A stretch of DNA of 64,000 nt from Punctularia strigosozonata HHB-11173 SS5 (GCF_000264995.1 NW_006767439.1:1363512-1427511); one strand, 5' to 3'; positions 35,075-46,337 are shown, counted from the first letter of the stretch. Notes: generated from the letters alone by a model not told the origin. A program made the numbers and translations.

Positions 35075-36040
35075 ATGAAGCTCTTCTTGTCTCTGCTCTC
35101 GTCTGCAACTGCCGTTTCGAGCGTCCTCGGCGCTGTGCTCGACAAGCGTGCCAACCCGAAGGGCATCGACGTTTCCGCCTACCAGCCTAGCGTCGACTGG
35201 GCAACGGTCAAAGCGAACGGCGTCTCATTCGCCTACATCAAGGCCACAGAGGGCACCAGTACGTTCTATCCCCTTCGATCTTCCTCGATCTTCGTTCCGA
35301 AGGATGTTTTAATACCGGCCATTAGCCTACACGAACGCCTATTTTTCCAGCCAGTACACGGGCGCGACGAACGCCGCACTCATCCGCGGCGCATATCACT
35401 TTGCGCACCCGGACTCGTCCTCGGGCGCGACGCAGGCGACTTATTTTCTCGCCCATGGCGGTGGGTGGAGCAGCGACGGCATTACCCTCCCGGGAGCACT
35501 AGATATCGAATGTCAGTTTTCTGTATCGGTCTGGTGCGCACAACCTGATATCAGCGCTCGCGATATAGATAATCCTAGCGGTGCCGAGTGCTACGGTCTG
35601 TCCGCTTCCGCGATGGTGTCCTGGATCAAAGATTTCAGCAATACCTACCACTCAAAGACCGGGGTGTATGTCTTCCTCCTCCTCTTTTCCCTGTCGTCGC
35701 CTTACGTCCAAGCTGACACCGCATCTACACCAGATACCCCGTGATCTACACCACCACCGACTGGTGGACGACCTGCACCGGCAACAGTGCCGCCTTCGGC
35801 TCGACGAACCCGCTCTGGCTTGCTCACTTCGCGTCGAGCATCGGTACCACCCCCGCGGGCTGGAGTTACGCCACCTTCTGGCAGTACGCCGATTCCGGGA
35901 CGAATCCGGGCGACCAAGACGAGTTCAACGGGTCGATGGCCGGCCTCCAAGCGTACGTACAGAAATCAAGGAACTTGGTCGTTTATTCCTCTGCTGAAGA
36001 GCCTCCGTTCATGATCGTGCACAGGATCGCCAAGGGCTGA
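35075..36040 (+). CDS. Secreted GH25 (Chalaropsis-type) lysozyme
   Basis: Exons 35075-35258, 35326-35511, 35569-35665, 35734-35952 and 36025-36040; 233 residues. Signal peptide MKLFLSLLSSATAVSSVLGA, then VLDKR, which suggests Kex2-type processing before the mature start. The GH25 signatures are complete: GIDVSAYQ (Asp32), FAYIKATEGTTYTN, RGAYHFAHP, the catalytic ALDIEYN (Asp121 and Glu123), VIYTTTDWW and the late FWQYAD. GH25 enzymes cut the MurNAc-GlcNAc bond of bacterial peptidoglycan. In a saprotrophic fungus this points to attack on, or defence against, bacteria. The last exon codes for only IAKG plus the stop. Confidence 0.95.
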
Positions 36041-36327
36041 TCATGTCTGACGAAGAGCGGAAAGGGTTAGCTGCCATTCGTTGTATGGTTCGTACAGTAC
36101 CGCGATCGAGGCGAGAGCGACGCAAGGCTGGTACGATCACATTCGCATGTACATAGCGCACATATAGCAGTTCTACGAAACTCAGCGAGAGTTATACGTA
36201 CAGCTAGCGGATCGAGCGAACAGCGCTTGAGAGCAGGGGTAGACAAGGGGCGGCAATTACAAACAAGCAAGGAGCCTAAGTGAAGAAGCACGGACAATGT
36301 AGAATAGCATGGAGTCCAGTGATCAGC

Positions 36328-37422
36328 TCAGTTGGCGATCTGAACAGCCCGCAGCGCCTTACGATATTGGGATGAGCATCGATCACTGGAAAAGGAAGAT
36401 GGGAGAGACATACGACACGGTGATAGTTACCGCCAAAGGCGGCGTTGAAAGCGTCCACGTCCCCCGTGAGGATGATGACGTCGTCGCTGTCCACGTATAC
36501 GAGCGACGCCTCGGTCTCGCCTGCAAACGTCAAGATTGTCAGAATTGAAGGGAGGGACAACGCGGAGGGCTGGACGTACTGAAATCGGTGTTGGTCCACT
36601 GCGCATCGAACAGGCCATTGGACGACGCGTAGGTCCAAATCGCGCTCTCCGTGTCCGGGTGGAGCCCCGTAGCATCACTGTACGAGTTGGGGGCGTCCCT
36701 CGCGGGGGAGCCGGCGGGAGAGCCTTCGACACTCCCGAGGTAGGCGTAGTTGTAGGAGCCGGAGAAGAAGTCGTCCGAGGTGGAGGCAAAGCCGGCGATA
36801 GCGCCGAGGTACGGGAAAGTGCCCTGTTATGCGGGGGGTGTCAGAGGACGGCGGGAAGCAGATGGGCAGAAAAAGATGGCACGTACGGAAATCGAGATGT
36901 CGAACGGAGAGGACGGGTCCGTGGTCGTGAACGAGATGGCGAGCGCATCGGCCGGGTCGGACGTGACGCCGTACTCTCCGAAATCGTTGAGCGTGGCGCT
37001 CACATACCCAAGAACAATCGCACCGCCGTCGATGTCTATGACCTGGATCGCGCCGGTGTACGACACGGGAGTGCCCGAGGGCGTGGAACGCTTGGCCGCT
37101 ACCCATACATTTCAGATAAAGACGAGGGACGGCTAGGATTGAAAGAGAGGGGGGACGTACGTTCGGACGGGGACGCACGCTTGGGGCGCGAGACGTGGCG
37201 CGGCTTCTTGAGGGGCAGGCCACGCGCGAGGCGCTCGGCGTTGCTGCGAGGGAGCACCTCGCGCTTCGCTGCGCCGCCATTGGCGTGCGCGGCGATGACC
37301 GACGCAGGGGGGTTGAGCGAGAGGCCGTCGCGCGCAGCGATGTTGACGGTGCGCGTGGGGGCGACGGCGCCCGCGAGAGCAGGGGCAAGAGCAAAGAGAG
37401 AGAGGGCGGCAAGGAACTTCAT
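36328..37422 (-). CDS. Small secreted protein family member D
   Basis: Exons (transcript order) 37161-37422, 36887-37098, 36580-36823, 36414-36520 and 36328-36357; 284 residues; intron phases 1, 0, 1, 0. Signal peptide MKFLAALSLFALAPALAGA, propeptide with NAERLARGLPLKKPRH, second basic site AKRS. Mature landmarks: LGYVSATLNDFGEYGV, TFPYLG, SGSYNYAYLGSVEG, SAIWTYA, QWTNTD and tail ALRAVQIAN. First of four head-to-tail minus-strand members. Its 3' end faces the 3' end of the GH25 gene 287 bp away. Function unknown. Confidence 0.87.
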
Positions 37423-38110
37423 TCTTGTACTTGTGTGTAAAACGAGTGTGGGTGGACGGTTAGGTGGTGATGGTAGCGTAGTCTATAGGTCTAGAGTCTA
37501 CGCAGCGAAGGAGAGAGCGTCGAGGCGAGAGAAAAGAGCCAACGCGAGCATGGCGTAGAATATGTTGGGCCTTGGCAACAATATTAGCCTCTCACACTGA
37601 CGTTCTGGGGTATCTGAGAATGAAAATGTCAGAAAATTGATAAGAGATATATTGAGTTCGGCGTCTCGGTCCCGCCGCCGCTCGATATGGAAGGAGGCCC
37701 CCCTTTTCCGAGGCCCCCTCGATATGGAAGGAGGCCCCCTTTTCCTTTTCGAGGTTGAAGGCGTAGCTCAACATCGACGTTGAAGAAGTACTCACCCAGG
37801 TGATTTTCAAGCCTGCAAGTATATGAAGTAGTGTAGGATGCTATACGGTTCACGATGTGGACAGAAAAGAGGTGGCTACGGAGCCCTGATATTGATTTTG
37901 TCCTGTCAAGGAATTGAATTGCCGAACACAGGAGTAATCATACACAAACGCCGTGTATTGTTGGTCGGCCAGAACGATCCCGGCAGCACCCAGAAACATG
38001 CTTCTAATGTGAAAACTCGGAAGAGCAAAGACGGAAGGAAAGATGAGGTCTTGCTCCTGCAGCCTGTTTTGTTGGCCTCGTCGGGTATCAAAGAAATGCT
38101 CGTGCGCTTT
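37423..38110. other. Intergenic between secreted genes E and D
   Basis: 688 bp holding the promoter of D and the 3' region of E. It includes a short tandem repeat, listed separately. Confidence 0.5.
37681..37750. repeat. Short tandem repeat, two units of about 37 bp
   Basis: The unit begins CTCGATATGGAAGGAGGCCC at 37681 and again at 37718, followed each time by a C-run and TTTTCC. It lies about 260 bp upstream of gene D. Confidence 0.85.
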
Positions 38111-39349
38111 TTAGACTACGATGTGGACACCGAGCACGGAGGAGTCGGCATCCGTGAGAGGCGACGAAGACGGGGTGGTGGTATCATCAATCGGGATGAA
38201 TTGGAACGCCTGTGACAGAGGGACAGGGAGGTTGGTGAGTGAGGGTTCGGACAGGTTCGAAGGGTGGTGTAATGCCGATAGAAGTGGTAACAGGAGGGTG
38301 AACGTACGATCTGGAAGGCGACGCCGTAGGTGCTGATGAAGCTGTCGAGGTCGCCGGTGAGGACGATCGCGTCCTCGTCCGTGGAGTAGGCGAGCACGGT
38401 CGGGGGCTGGTCGACTTGGATCTCGGCTAGGTACGAGCGGCATCAGCGCACGGAATCGGCAAGGAGGAGGGGGAGGGAGGGACGCTAACCGTCGTTAGTG
38501 TTGATCCACTGCGCGGCGAGCAGGGCGCTGTCGGTGTCGTACGTCCAGATCGCGCTCTCCGACGACTCTTCATCGCCGCTCGCGTCCGAGAACGAGTTGG
38601 CGACGTCGACGGCGGGGGAGCCTGGAGCGACTTCCTCGACGCCGGTGAGGTACGCGAAGTTGGCCGAGCCGGTCGAGAGATCGTTATCGTCGCTGTTGTA
38701 GCTCACGGTCGCGCCGAGGAAAGGGTACGTGCCCTAAAATGCATCATCCAAAGGTGAGAAATGAGGGAGGAAATGAGGGACAGAAAACACGCACGTCGAT
38801 GGAGAGGTCGAAGGGCGTGGTGGGGTCCGCGGTGGTGAAGGTCACGTCGAGCGCATCGTCAATGTCGTCCACGACGCTGTACTCGCCGAAGTCGTTCGTC
38901 GTCGAGCTCACATAGCCGAGCGAGCTGCCGTCGTTGTCGAGGTCGATGACCCGCAGCGCGCCGTGATACCGAACGGGGGTGGCCGACGTGGTCTGACGCT
39001 TCGCGGCTATAAAAACGATGCGATCAGCGACACGTGGTACATACTGAAGGGTTCGTGAAAAGATAGACATACTTTGAACACGAGAGGCACGAGACGTGCG
39101 GGAGGCGCGGCGCGGCTTCTTCAGCGGGAGCCCGCGCGCGAGGCGCTCGGCGTTCGTGTGCGGGAGGGGGAGGCGCGGCGGGAGCGGCCTCAGCGCCGAC
39201 TTGGGCGGGTTGAGAGAGACGCCGCGTGGGCCGAGGTCGACCGCGGCGCGTTTGGCGGTGTCCGTCGGTGCGGGCGGATTGAGCGACTGCGCTTGCGTGC
39301 CCGTGATGGCGACGGCGGCGAGGAGGGAGATCGCAGCGAGGAACTTCAT
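38111..39349 (-). CDS. Small secreted protein family member E (extended C-terminus)
   Basis: Exons 39073-39349, 38795-39006, 38490-38733, 38308-38426 and 38111-38209; 316 residues; intron phases 1, 0, 1, 0. Signal peptide MKFLAAISLLAAVAITGTQA, propeptide with NAERLARGLPLKKPRR, second site AKRQ. Mature landmarks LGYVSSTTNDFGEYSV, TYPFLG, TGSANFAYL, ESAIWTYD, QWINTND. The last exon is 99 nt, against 24-39 nt in the others, and adds a polar Thr/Ser/Pro/Asp-rich tail ending VLGVHIVV. The upstream region shares TTAAGTACGCG (39407-39417) with gene F. Function unknown. Confidence 0.86.
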
Positions 39350-40253
39350 CTTCAGGAGGTGTACTTCCAACGGGAGGTGAGTTGGAGGTCATGGAGGAGA
39401 CGATGGTTAAGTACGCGTTTTCCTGAGTGAAACCGCGTTGAACTGCCGGGTCGTTGAGTCTCTTCGCGATTCAGGAGGGGAGGCGAGAAGATAGTCCTGG
39501 TCGAGACACCGGTACGCTGGTATGTTTTGGACATACCAGACCCTTTACGATTGGTCGATTGGGAAGGTGAAAAGCGCTTCTCTGTGTCTCAGTGATCCCG
39601 TATGTCATATTCTCCGGGAGTGAAATGGCGAGTGACCTCGTCGTGTGCGTCGGTTTTGACTCTGAGTGAAAATCGCGGGGCCGAGTTCTTCCCGTCTCCT
39701 AGTGCTCCCAAAGTGCCGGTCATGAGTGCTTGAGCTCTGGAGGGCAGCGGCAAGGGTTCATTCGGCTGGAATGAGAACACGTCGTATCGGGGAGAAGGAG
39801 GAGGAATTTAGCTCGGAGCGGACAAGCCGTATCCGGAAGGAACGCGCTCCTTCCTTTTCGAGACTCGACGCGCCCCTTCGGTTAATGTAGTCGCAATTCA
39901 TGAAGCAATGACGCCTTACGGATCGATCCAACGGTCTTCTGAGACCGCAAAAGAAGACGCCAGTGAATGACGGTCTCCGAATCATAAGTACTAGATGTAC
40001 AACTCGTATGTCTCAGCAGGGCAGTATATGTGTTCGTATTTTGTCGAGCTACAACAGTCCATGATGAATTCAAGAAAATTTCGTGTACAAGTATACTATT
40101 TTTCGAGCATATGACGATTCTAGCGGGGCCAGATTAAGAAGATGCATAAGAGTCCATGCACGGTGGCATAGGGATCATGTCCCAACTCATAAGCTCGGAG
40201 TCCGTATAACTATGTGAACATGGAGATCGGATGCAGTACCATCTGCGAGCCAA
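39350..40253. other. Intergenic between secreted genes F and E
   Basis: 904 bp with the promoter of E (TTAAGTACGCG at 39407-39417) and the 3' region of F. No gene seen. Confidence 0.5.
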
Positions 40254-41349
40254 TCAAGGAGCTGTGCCATCGCTCGTGACGAGAGCGAGCCCCTGCGCAT
40301 AAGTAAGTCGTCAGCCTCAGTGCGCGGTGTGGAAGGGAAGAAAACACGTACGACGTTGGCCGCGGCTCCGTAGGTGTTCACGAACGTGTCGGTGTCGCCA
40401 GTAAGTACGAGCGCGTTGTCGTCCGACAGGTACATGAACTCCAGGGGCTGGAGCGCTATATCGTGCGGCCTTGTGTCAGCAAACGAGGAGCGATACGAAC
40501 GGGGGACCAAGCGCTCACTGCCGTCGGTGTTGACCCACTGCGGGGCGAGCAGGTTCGTCGCGGTGACGTAGGTCCAGATCGCGCTCTCCGAGTCCTCTTC
40601 GAGCCCGGTCATGTCGGTGTAGCTGTTGGACACGCTGGTGGCGGACGAGCCGGCGTCGACGTCGTCGACGTTGGTGAGGTAGGCGTAATTGGACGAGGGG
40701 TAGGACAGATCGTCGTTGTCGCTGGCCGAGCTGACCGTGCCGCCTAGGAACGGGTAGGTGGTACCCTGTGACGATTGCGGCGCGATGCGAGTCAGCGGAC
40801 GATCAGTTGACGGCGAGAGACAAAACACACGGTGACGGAGATGTCGAACGGTACGGTGACGTCCGAGGTGGTGAAGGAGACCTGAAGCGCGTCGTCGACG
40901 TCGTCGACAACGCCGTACTCGCCGAAGTCGTTAGGCGTTGCGCCGACGTAACCGAGCGGGGTGCCCTCGGTGTCGTAGTCCACGACCTGGAGCACGCCCG
41001 AGTACGTCGTGGGCGTGGACGACGTCGTCTGGCGCTTCGCGGCTACGAGAACATCCAAGTATAAATTGTGCGATCGAATGGGACGGAGGGGAGACTACAA
41101 ACTTTCGACGCGGGCAGGGCGCAGAGCACGAGCGCGGCGGGGTTTCTTGAGCGGGAGACCCCGCGCAAGGCGCTCGGCGTTGGTACGCGGGAGCGCCTCG
41201 CGTGGCACGTTCGACTTGAGCTCCGCCTTGGGAGGATTGATCGCGGCGACGTTGCGCTTGCCGAGGTCGACGGTGCGCGTGCGCGAGGGCACGACAGCGA
41301 TAGCACTCGCGCCGACGACGAGGAGGGAGAGCGCGGCGAGGAACTTCAT
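40254..41349 (-). CDS. Small secreted protein family member F
   Basis: Exons 41103-41349, 40831-41042, 40519-40765, 40352-40455 and 40254-40292; 282 residues; intron phases 1, 0, 1, 0. Signal peptide MKFLAALSLLVVGASAIA, propeptide with GKR and NAERLARGLPLKKPRR, second site AKRQ. Mature landmarks LGYVGATPNDFGEYGV, TYPFLGGTV, SSNYAYL, ESAIWTYV, QWVNTDGS and tail GLALVTSDGTAP. It shares the AKRQTTS start of the mature part, and an upstream TTAAGTACGCG motif, with gene E, so the two look like the most recent duplicates. Long antisense frames opposite it (for example 41009-41371) are shadows. Confidence 0.87.
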
Positions 41350-42197
41350 GTCTTGGTTCGAGTCAAGATGAATCGAACGAGCCGACGGGTGATTCGGTAG
41401 GGTGCGTGCGGGGGTTTAAGTACGCGATTCCCGGGAAAGGAGCAGAGCGGTGAGCGCGTCATGCGCTTGATAGAGACGATACAGAACCAGAGCATCCCTG
41501 TCTCGCAATGGGCGCATGTACCAGTCATCCATTGCCCCCCCCCTCCGAGGCAGATGAATGCTATGTTGGAGTAAAGTCTCAACCTTTTCGTCGTTCGTTC
41601 CCCAATTCCAGGAGTATCGACTGAACGCAGCGGCTATATCTCCTGTCTCGCGGCACGCAGACGGTAGCGGTCTTCTTGCTCGTCCTACGCGTCGGAGGAG
41701 GCGCATGCACCAAAGGTGGAGGGACAAAAAAGAGGCCTTCCCTGTCTCGCAACACGACGGTCACGCGTGTTGCTGCCCGGACGAAGGCCAAGATCGAAGA
41801 GGCCAAGATCGAAGAAGGAGTTTAGAAGTGAGTGAAACGTTTAGCCTTTGCGCCAGAAGCAAATGTCGAACGGTGTTGACGTGGTCCTTCCGCGAACGTC
41901 CCTGTCTCTAGAACCTGCGAAGAACTTCAGACTGGGGCAGAAAAGGCCGTGGGTGGCGTTCCGTGTGAATTTCTTGCGCGGATTGCCGGGTGAAGGTAAT
42001 GACGTCATACTTGTCACTTTCAGCCTTCGGAGGTTTCGGCCCCGAGGTGTCTAAAGCGTTGATCATCAAGCCGATGCAAACCACAAGATAAATTGAGCAA
42101 GTACAGTAACATAACAACAGCGCACCGGAAGGCTCTACAGCGGCGGAGGAGAACAAGACGAGAAAACCCATGCAGTTCCCGCTATTTAAGGTCGCAT
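41350..42197. other. Intergenic between secreted genes G and F
   Basis: 848 bp with the promoter of F (TTAAGTACGCG at 41416-41426) and the 3' region of G. The phrase CCTGTCTCGCAA recurs (about 41491 and 41735). No gene seen. Confidence 0.5.
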
Positions 42198-43357
42198 CTA
42201 AGCCTGAACAAACTCGAACGCCTGCCAAGACACCGTTTGAGCCGAGAGACGAGGATACGACGAGAGGAGCGGTCAACGTACCACGACGGTGGAGGTGCCG
42301 AAGTTGGCGTTGAATGCGGCGGGGTCGCCCGTGATCGCTACGGCGTTGGCGCTGGGGACGTACAGGAGCGTCACGGCCGGTGTGCCTAGGGAGAGGAATC
42401 GGGGTCAACCACCGCACCAGTTCATTTCAGAACAGAACGAAGATAAAGCACGTTCACCGTGACAGGAGAAAGATTCACGCACTTCCGTCGGTGTTGACCC
42501 AGCGCGGGGTGAGCGCCCCGCTCGCGCTGTCCCAAGTCCATACCGCGCTCTCGGTACCCTCCGTAATGCCGGCGACGGCCGAGTACGAGTTGGGCTGGAT
42601 GGTGGCGGACGAGCCGGCGGGAGAGCCGGAGACGCCCGTGAGGTAGGCGTAGTTGTACGCGCCCGGGCCGAAGTTGAAGTCCGTATTAGCGAAGCCGGTG
42701 GTGAAGCCTAGGTCCGGGTATGTACCCTACATAAAGCGCAGAGGCAGAGAGGATCGGAGCAAGAGCATGCGTTAGTACGACGTCGCTGACGTGTGCGCTG
42801 GGTGATTAGGGTACGCACGGAGATGGAGATGTCGAACGGCGAGGACGGGTCGGAGGTGGTAAACGTGATGGTGAGCGCCGAAGAGATGTCGGTCGTCGTG
42901 CCGCCGTACTCGCCGAAGGAGGTGGGGGTGGCGGCGAGATAGCCGCGCACGGCGTTGTTGTTGTTCGGTTCGACGACGCGGACGACGCCGGTGTAGGCCA
43001 CGCTCGAGGCCGTGGCGCGTTTAGCTGGATACGTATGTGAGCGTCAACGTCAGGGGTACGGAGGGTAGATGGGGAAGAATGGAGAGGGCGAATGGTATGA
43101 AGAAACAGACCTTGGTAAGACGGACTTGGCGAACGACGATGCGGCTTTTTCAGAGGCAGACCACGCGCGAGGCGCTCGGCATTGGTGCGCGGGAGCACCT
43201 CGTCACGCGTTGAGGCAGCGGCGGCTTCCACGACCGACAGCGGAGGGTTGAACGAGAGGCCGTCGCGCGAGGCGAGGGTAGACGTGCGCGTCGGCGCGAG
43301 AGCGTTCACGCCAGCAAGGGCCGGTCCGAGAGCGAGGAGGGCGGCGAAGAACTTCAT
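42198..43357 (-). CDS. Small secreted protein family member G
   Basis: Exons 43111-43357, 42819-43024, 42483-42726, 42282-42385 and 42198-42221; 274 residues; intron phases 1, 0, 1, 0. Signal peptide MKFFAALLALGPALAGVNA, propeptide with NAERLARGLPLKKPHR, second site AKRA. Mature landmarks RGYLAATPTSFGEYGG, TYPDLG, GAYNYAYLTGV, ESAVWTWD, RWVNTDGS and the short tail AFEFVQA. It is divergent from YVH1. Function unknown. Confidence 0.87.
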
Positions 43358-43979
43358 GGTCTTGAAAGAACGAGTGTGAGGGTGGTGCTGAAGTCTATGG
43401 CTCTATGGAAAGCCCAAGGCTCGAAGACGAGGGACAAGAGAGAGGAGCCCAGCGGCTTCCTTGATTAGCCTCGTGCGGATTGTTCTGGACCGCATTATTG
43501 GGGCCTTGCACTTTTTTCACAGAAAAGTGAGGACGAAAAGGGGATGAAGAGTATAAAATGATGTTGCGATCGACCTGACAGGACGACTAGCCGAATACGG
43601 TCATTGTCGATGAAAGGCGCGAGACGACAGCTTTTCGCAATTGGAATTCCCAAGCACGACCGCAATGAGAGCATGTTTCGTCGGAGTCTATTCTTTGTCT
43701 AGCTTGGATCGTGCGGAATACCTGGCGAGGACGAGCAACCTACAGGGGAGCGCTGAGAATAAGCCGATGCGGTCGGAGTTCGGGACACGTGGCAGTCGTG
43801 AGAAATGCACATTATCTTTATTTTTACATTTAATCCGAAGGCGTCACCGCACGCGCAATTGCAGTGATCGCACTCCGATTTCCCCAAGTCCATCTCCGAC
43901 AACTCTTGCTTTGACAATCATCCATACACTCCGAGGAAAACACACCCTTCTTGCTTGATCAAGCAGCTGCTCTACGACG
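43358..43979. promoter_or_regulatory. Divergent intergenic region, secreted gene G / YVH1
   Basis: 622 bp between two divergent start codons. A TATAAAA string lies at 43552-43558, too far from either start to be assigned. A short hairpin, CACTTTT...AAAAGTG, sits near 43509-43529. Confidence 0.4.
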
Positions 43980-46337
43980 ATGACGAGCGACGAGCAGTGG
44001 GATGACAGCGACGACGTCGAGTATGCGCACATGAACGAGGTCGTACCTGGCCTCTGGATCGGCGACATCCAAAGCGCGTCGGACGCTGAGGCTCTCAGGT
44101 CGAAGAACATCCACAGCATCCTCTCCGCGATGCGGGGGCGGGTCTCTATCCACCCAGTGAGCACATCCAACCGCCCATCCCATCATTGGACGCTGACGGC
44201 AATGAACTGTCCTTTATAGACGTTCATACACCAGCAGATCGCGGTCGACGACGAAGAAGAAGCCGATATCCTCCCGCACCTCGTCCCCGCGATCTCCTTC
44301 ATTCAAGCCGAGCTTGAGAAAGGCCGCGGCGTGCTCGTCCACTGCCAAGCCGGCATGAGTACGTACCACTATCACGACGACCACCACAAAACTCGTTTTT
44401 AACATATGCGCTCTATTTTTAGGTCGAAGTGCCACAATCGTCGCCGCCTACCTGATGTACTCCCAAAACATCGACGCTACCACCGCGCTTGCCCAGCTGA
44501 AGCAGGCGCGGCCCATCGTCCAGTGAGCAGTGAGCCCTCCTTCTCCCTCCACCCTCAGTCCGCGCGCCCCTCCTAAGAGGACGGGGACACGCATTCCAAC
44601 ATGTGCCATCTTCACAGACCGAACGACGGATTTCTGTACCAACTCGAGGTCTTCTACGCCGCCTCGTTCAAGATCACCCGCAAGGACAAGACGATGCGGA
44701 TGTACTACCTAGAACGCGCCGTAGGCGAGATGCTCAGTGCGTGCTCCCCTTCACCCTCCTCATACCATATTGTTCTCTTCGACTGACGATGGAAGTGTGC
44801 AGACGGCGAAGGCCATGCCTCCACCGACATGTTCGCCAAGTTCCCCCGCACGCCAGGCGACTCCGGCCCTCCCACGCCGATCCCACACAAGCGCCGCATC
44901 CGGTGCAAGATGTGCAGGTCAGTACTATCCCTTCCTCACCATACGACACGCATCGGCCCCGGTTCTGACGCGTATAGCACAGGCAAGAGCTCGCCACGCG
45001 CGAACACATGCTCGACCACGGCCAGCTCGGCCCACCAACGCCCGCCTCCGCCTACGCGCTCTCGCCCGCCGCCTCGCGCCGCCAATCGGCCACCTCCGAC
45101 CGCCGGCCGTCTTTCGGCCTCGCGCAGCAACCCCGCCCGCGGCTCGGGTCGAGCTCGTACGCCGACACGCGGCCCCGCCGGCCCTCCCAACTCGGCAGAG
45201 AGGGCGGCGGCGGGCTCACGGGCCTCTCCATGTCGGCGCTCGAAGCGGAGGAGGACGCGGTGGTGGACGACGAGGACGACGAGCCGGGGAGCAGCACCGC
45301 CTCGCCCGCCTCGCCCTCCCAGCCTCAACCTTCACCCCAACCGCACCCCTCGTCGCCAGGCTTCCGCTCGCGCCTCGACTCGCGCGGCTCCCTCTCATCG
45401 TCGACCCGCCCCATCCGCGCGTCGCCTCTGACGCTCGACCCGAGCGCGGGCGCGGGCGTCGGCCGGCAGATGTCGGACTCGATCACGGCGCTCGAGGCCG
45501 CCACGGGTGAGGGCGGGGGAGAGGAGGACGGGGCGGTGATCGAGGAGGAAGAGCTGGACGATGCGGAGCCCGTGCCGGCGCGGCCGACGGCGCTTCGGGA
45601 GAGGAGACGCTCGAGCGATTTGGGGAGGAGGAAGCCGAGTTTTGGCGCGAGCTTTGGGGCGTTGACGATGTCGGCGATCAATCCGACGCCGAAGACGGAG
45701 GGCGCGCCGAAGGCCGTTTCGCCGCCTCCGCCGCAGAAAGCCGTTCCGCCTCGACAGCAAGACGCCGGGCAGGGAGGGACCACCGCGAGGCAGTTCAGCA
45801 GTTCGAGGGACATCGCGGCGGAGTTGATGGCGAACCCCAAGTTGGCCGCGTTGAGGAGCCCGACGGGGTTGCAGATGACGCCGATGCAGGCTGGCGGCGG
45901 TGTGGCAGGGGGTTCGCAGCAGCAACACCAACAGCAGCTACAACAAAAGATGGCCGCGAACGTACCCCCGATCTTGGCCGATCCGAAGTGTAGCGGGTAT
46001 TTCCTCGAACCTGTGAGTTCTACCACGCTTTCATCTCCCCTCCCGCGTCTCTTCTGATCGGGGCGATGCGGGCGGGTGATTTTATGATAGATGAAGTGGA
46101 TGGAGCCGTTCCTCGAGTCTGGCCAGCTCGCGGGCAAGATCGTGTGCCCGAACAAGAAGTGCGGTGCGAAGCTGGGGAATTACGATTGGGCCGGGGTGAA
46201 GTGTAGTTGTAAGGAGTGGGTCACACCTGTGCGTGCTGTCTCCTGCATTTCTCATTCCTCGCTATGCATTTGCGTTTCTGACGGAGGTTTGATAGGGATT
46301 TTGCATCCATCGGTCGAAGGTGGACGAAGTCGTTTGA
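43980..46337 (+). CDS. YVH1: Dual-specificity phosphatase YVH1 (DUSP12 type) with long internal insert
   Basis: Eight exons: 43980-44156, 44220-44358, 44423-44522, 44618-44736, 44803-44917, 44983-46012, 46091-46228 and 46296-46337; 619 residues. The phosphatase signature HCQAGMSR (Cys101) is rebuilt across the exon 2/3 junction. The C-terminal zinc domain is split: CKMCRQELATREHMLDH (C213, C216) is separated from CSGYFLEPMKWMEPFLE and CPNKKCGAKLGNYDWAG by about 325 residues of Ser/Pro/Glu/Gln-rich low complexity. The end, WVTPGFCIHRSKVDEVV, matches the family. YVH1 releases Mrt4 from pre-60S ribosomes through its zinc domain. Yeast YVH1 has 364 residues, so this one is far larger. Confidence 0.95.

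Noticed and set aside
36536-37558. Long plus-strand frame of 340 codons opposite secreted gene D
   Set aside because: It is an antisense shadow of GC-rich exons. The minus strand has the signal peptide, phased introns and paralogues.
45325-46155. 276-codon minus-strand frame opposite YVH1
   Set aside because: A shadow of the low-complexity YVH1 insert; no independent support.
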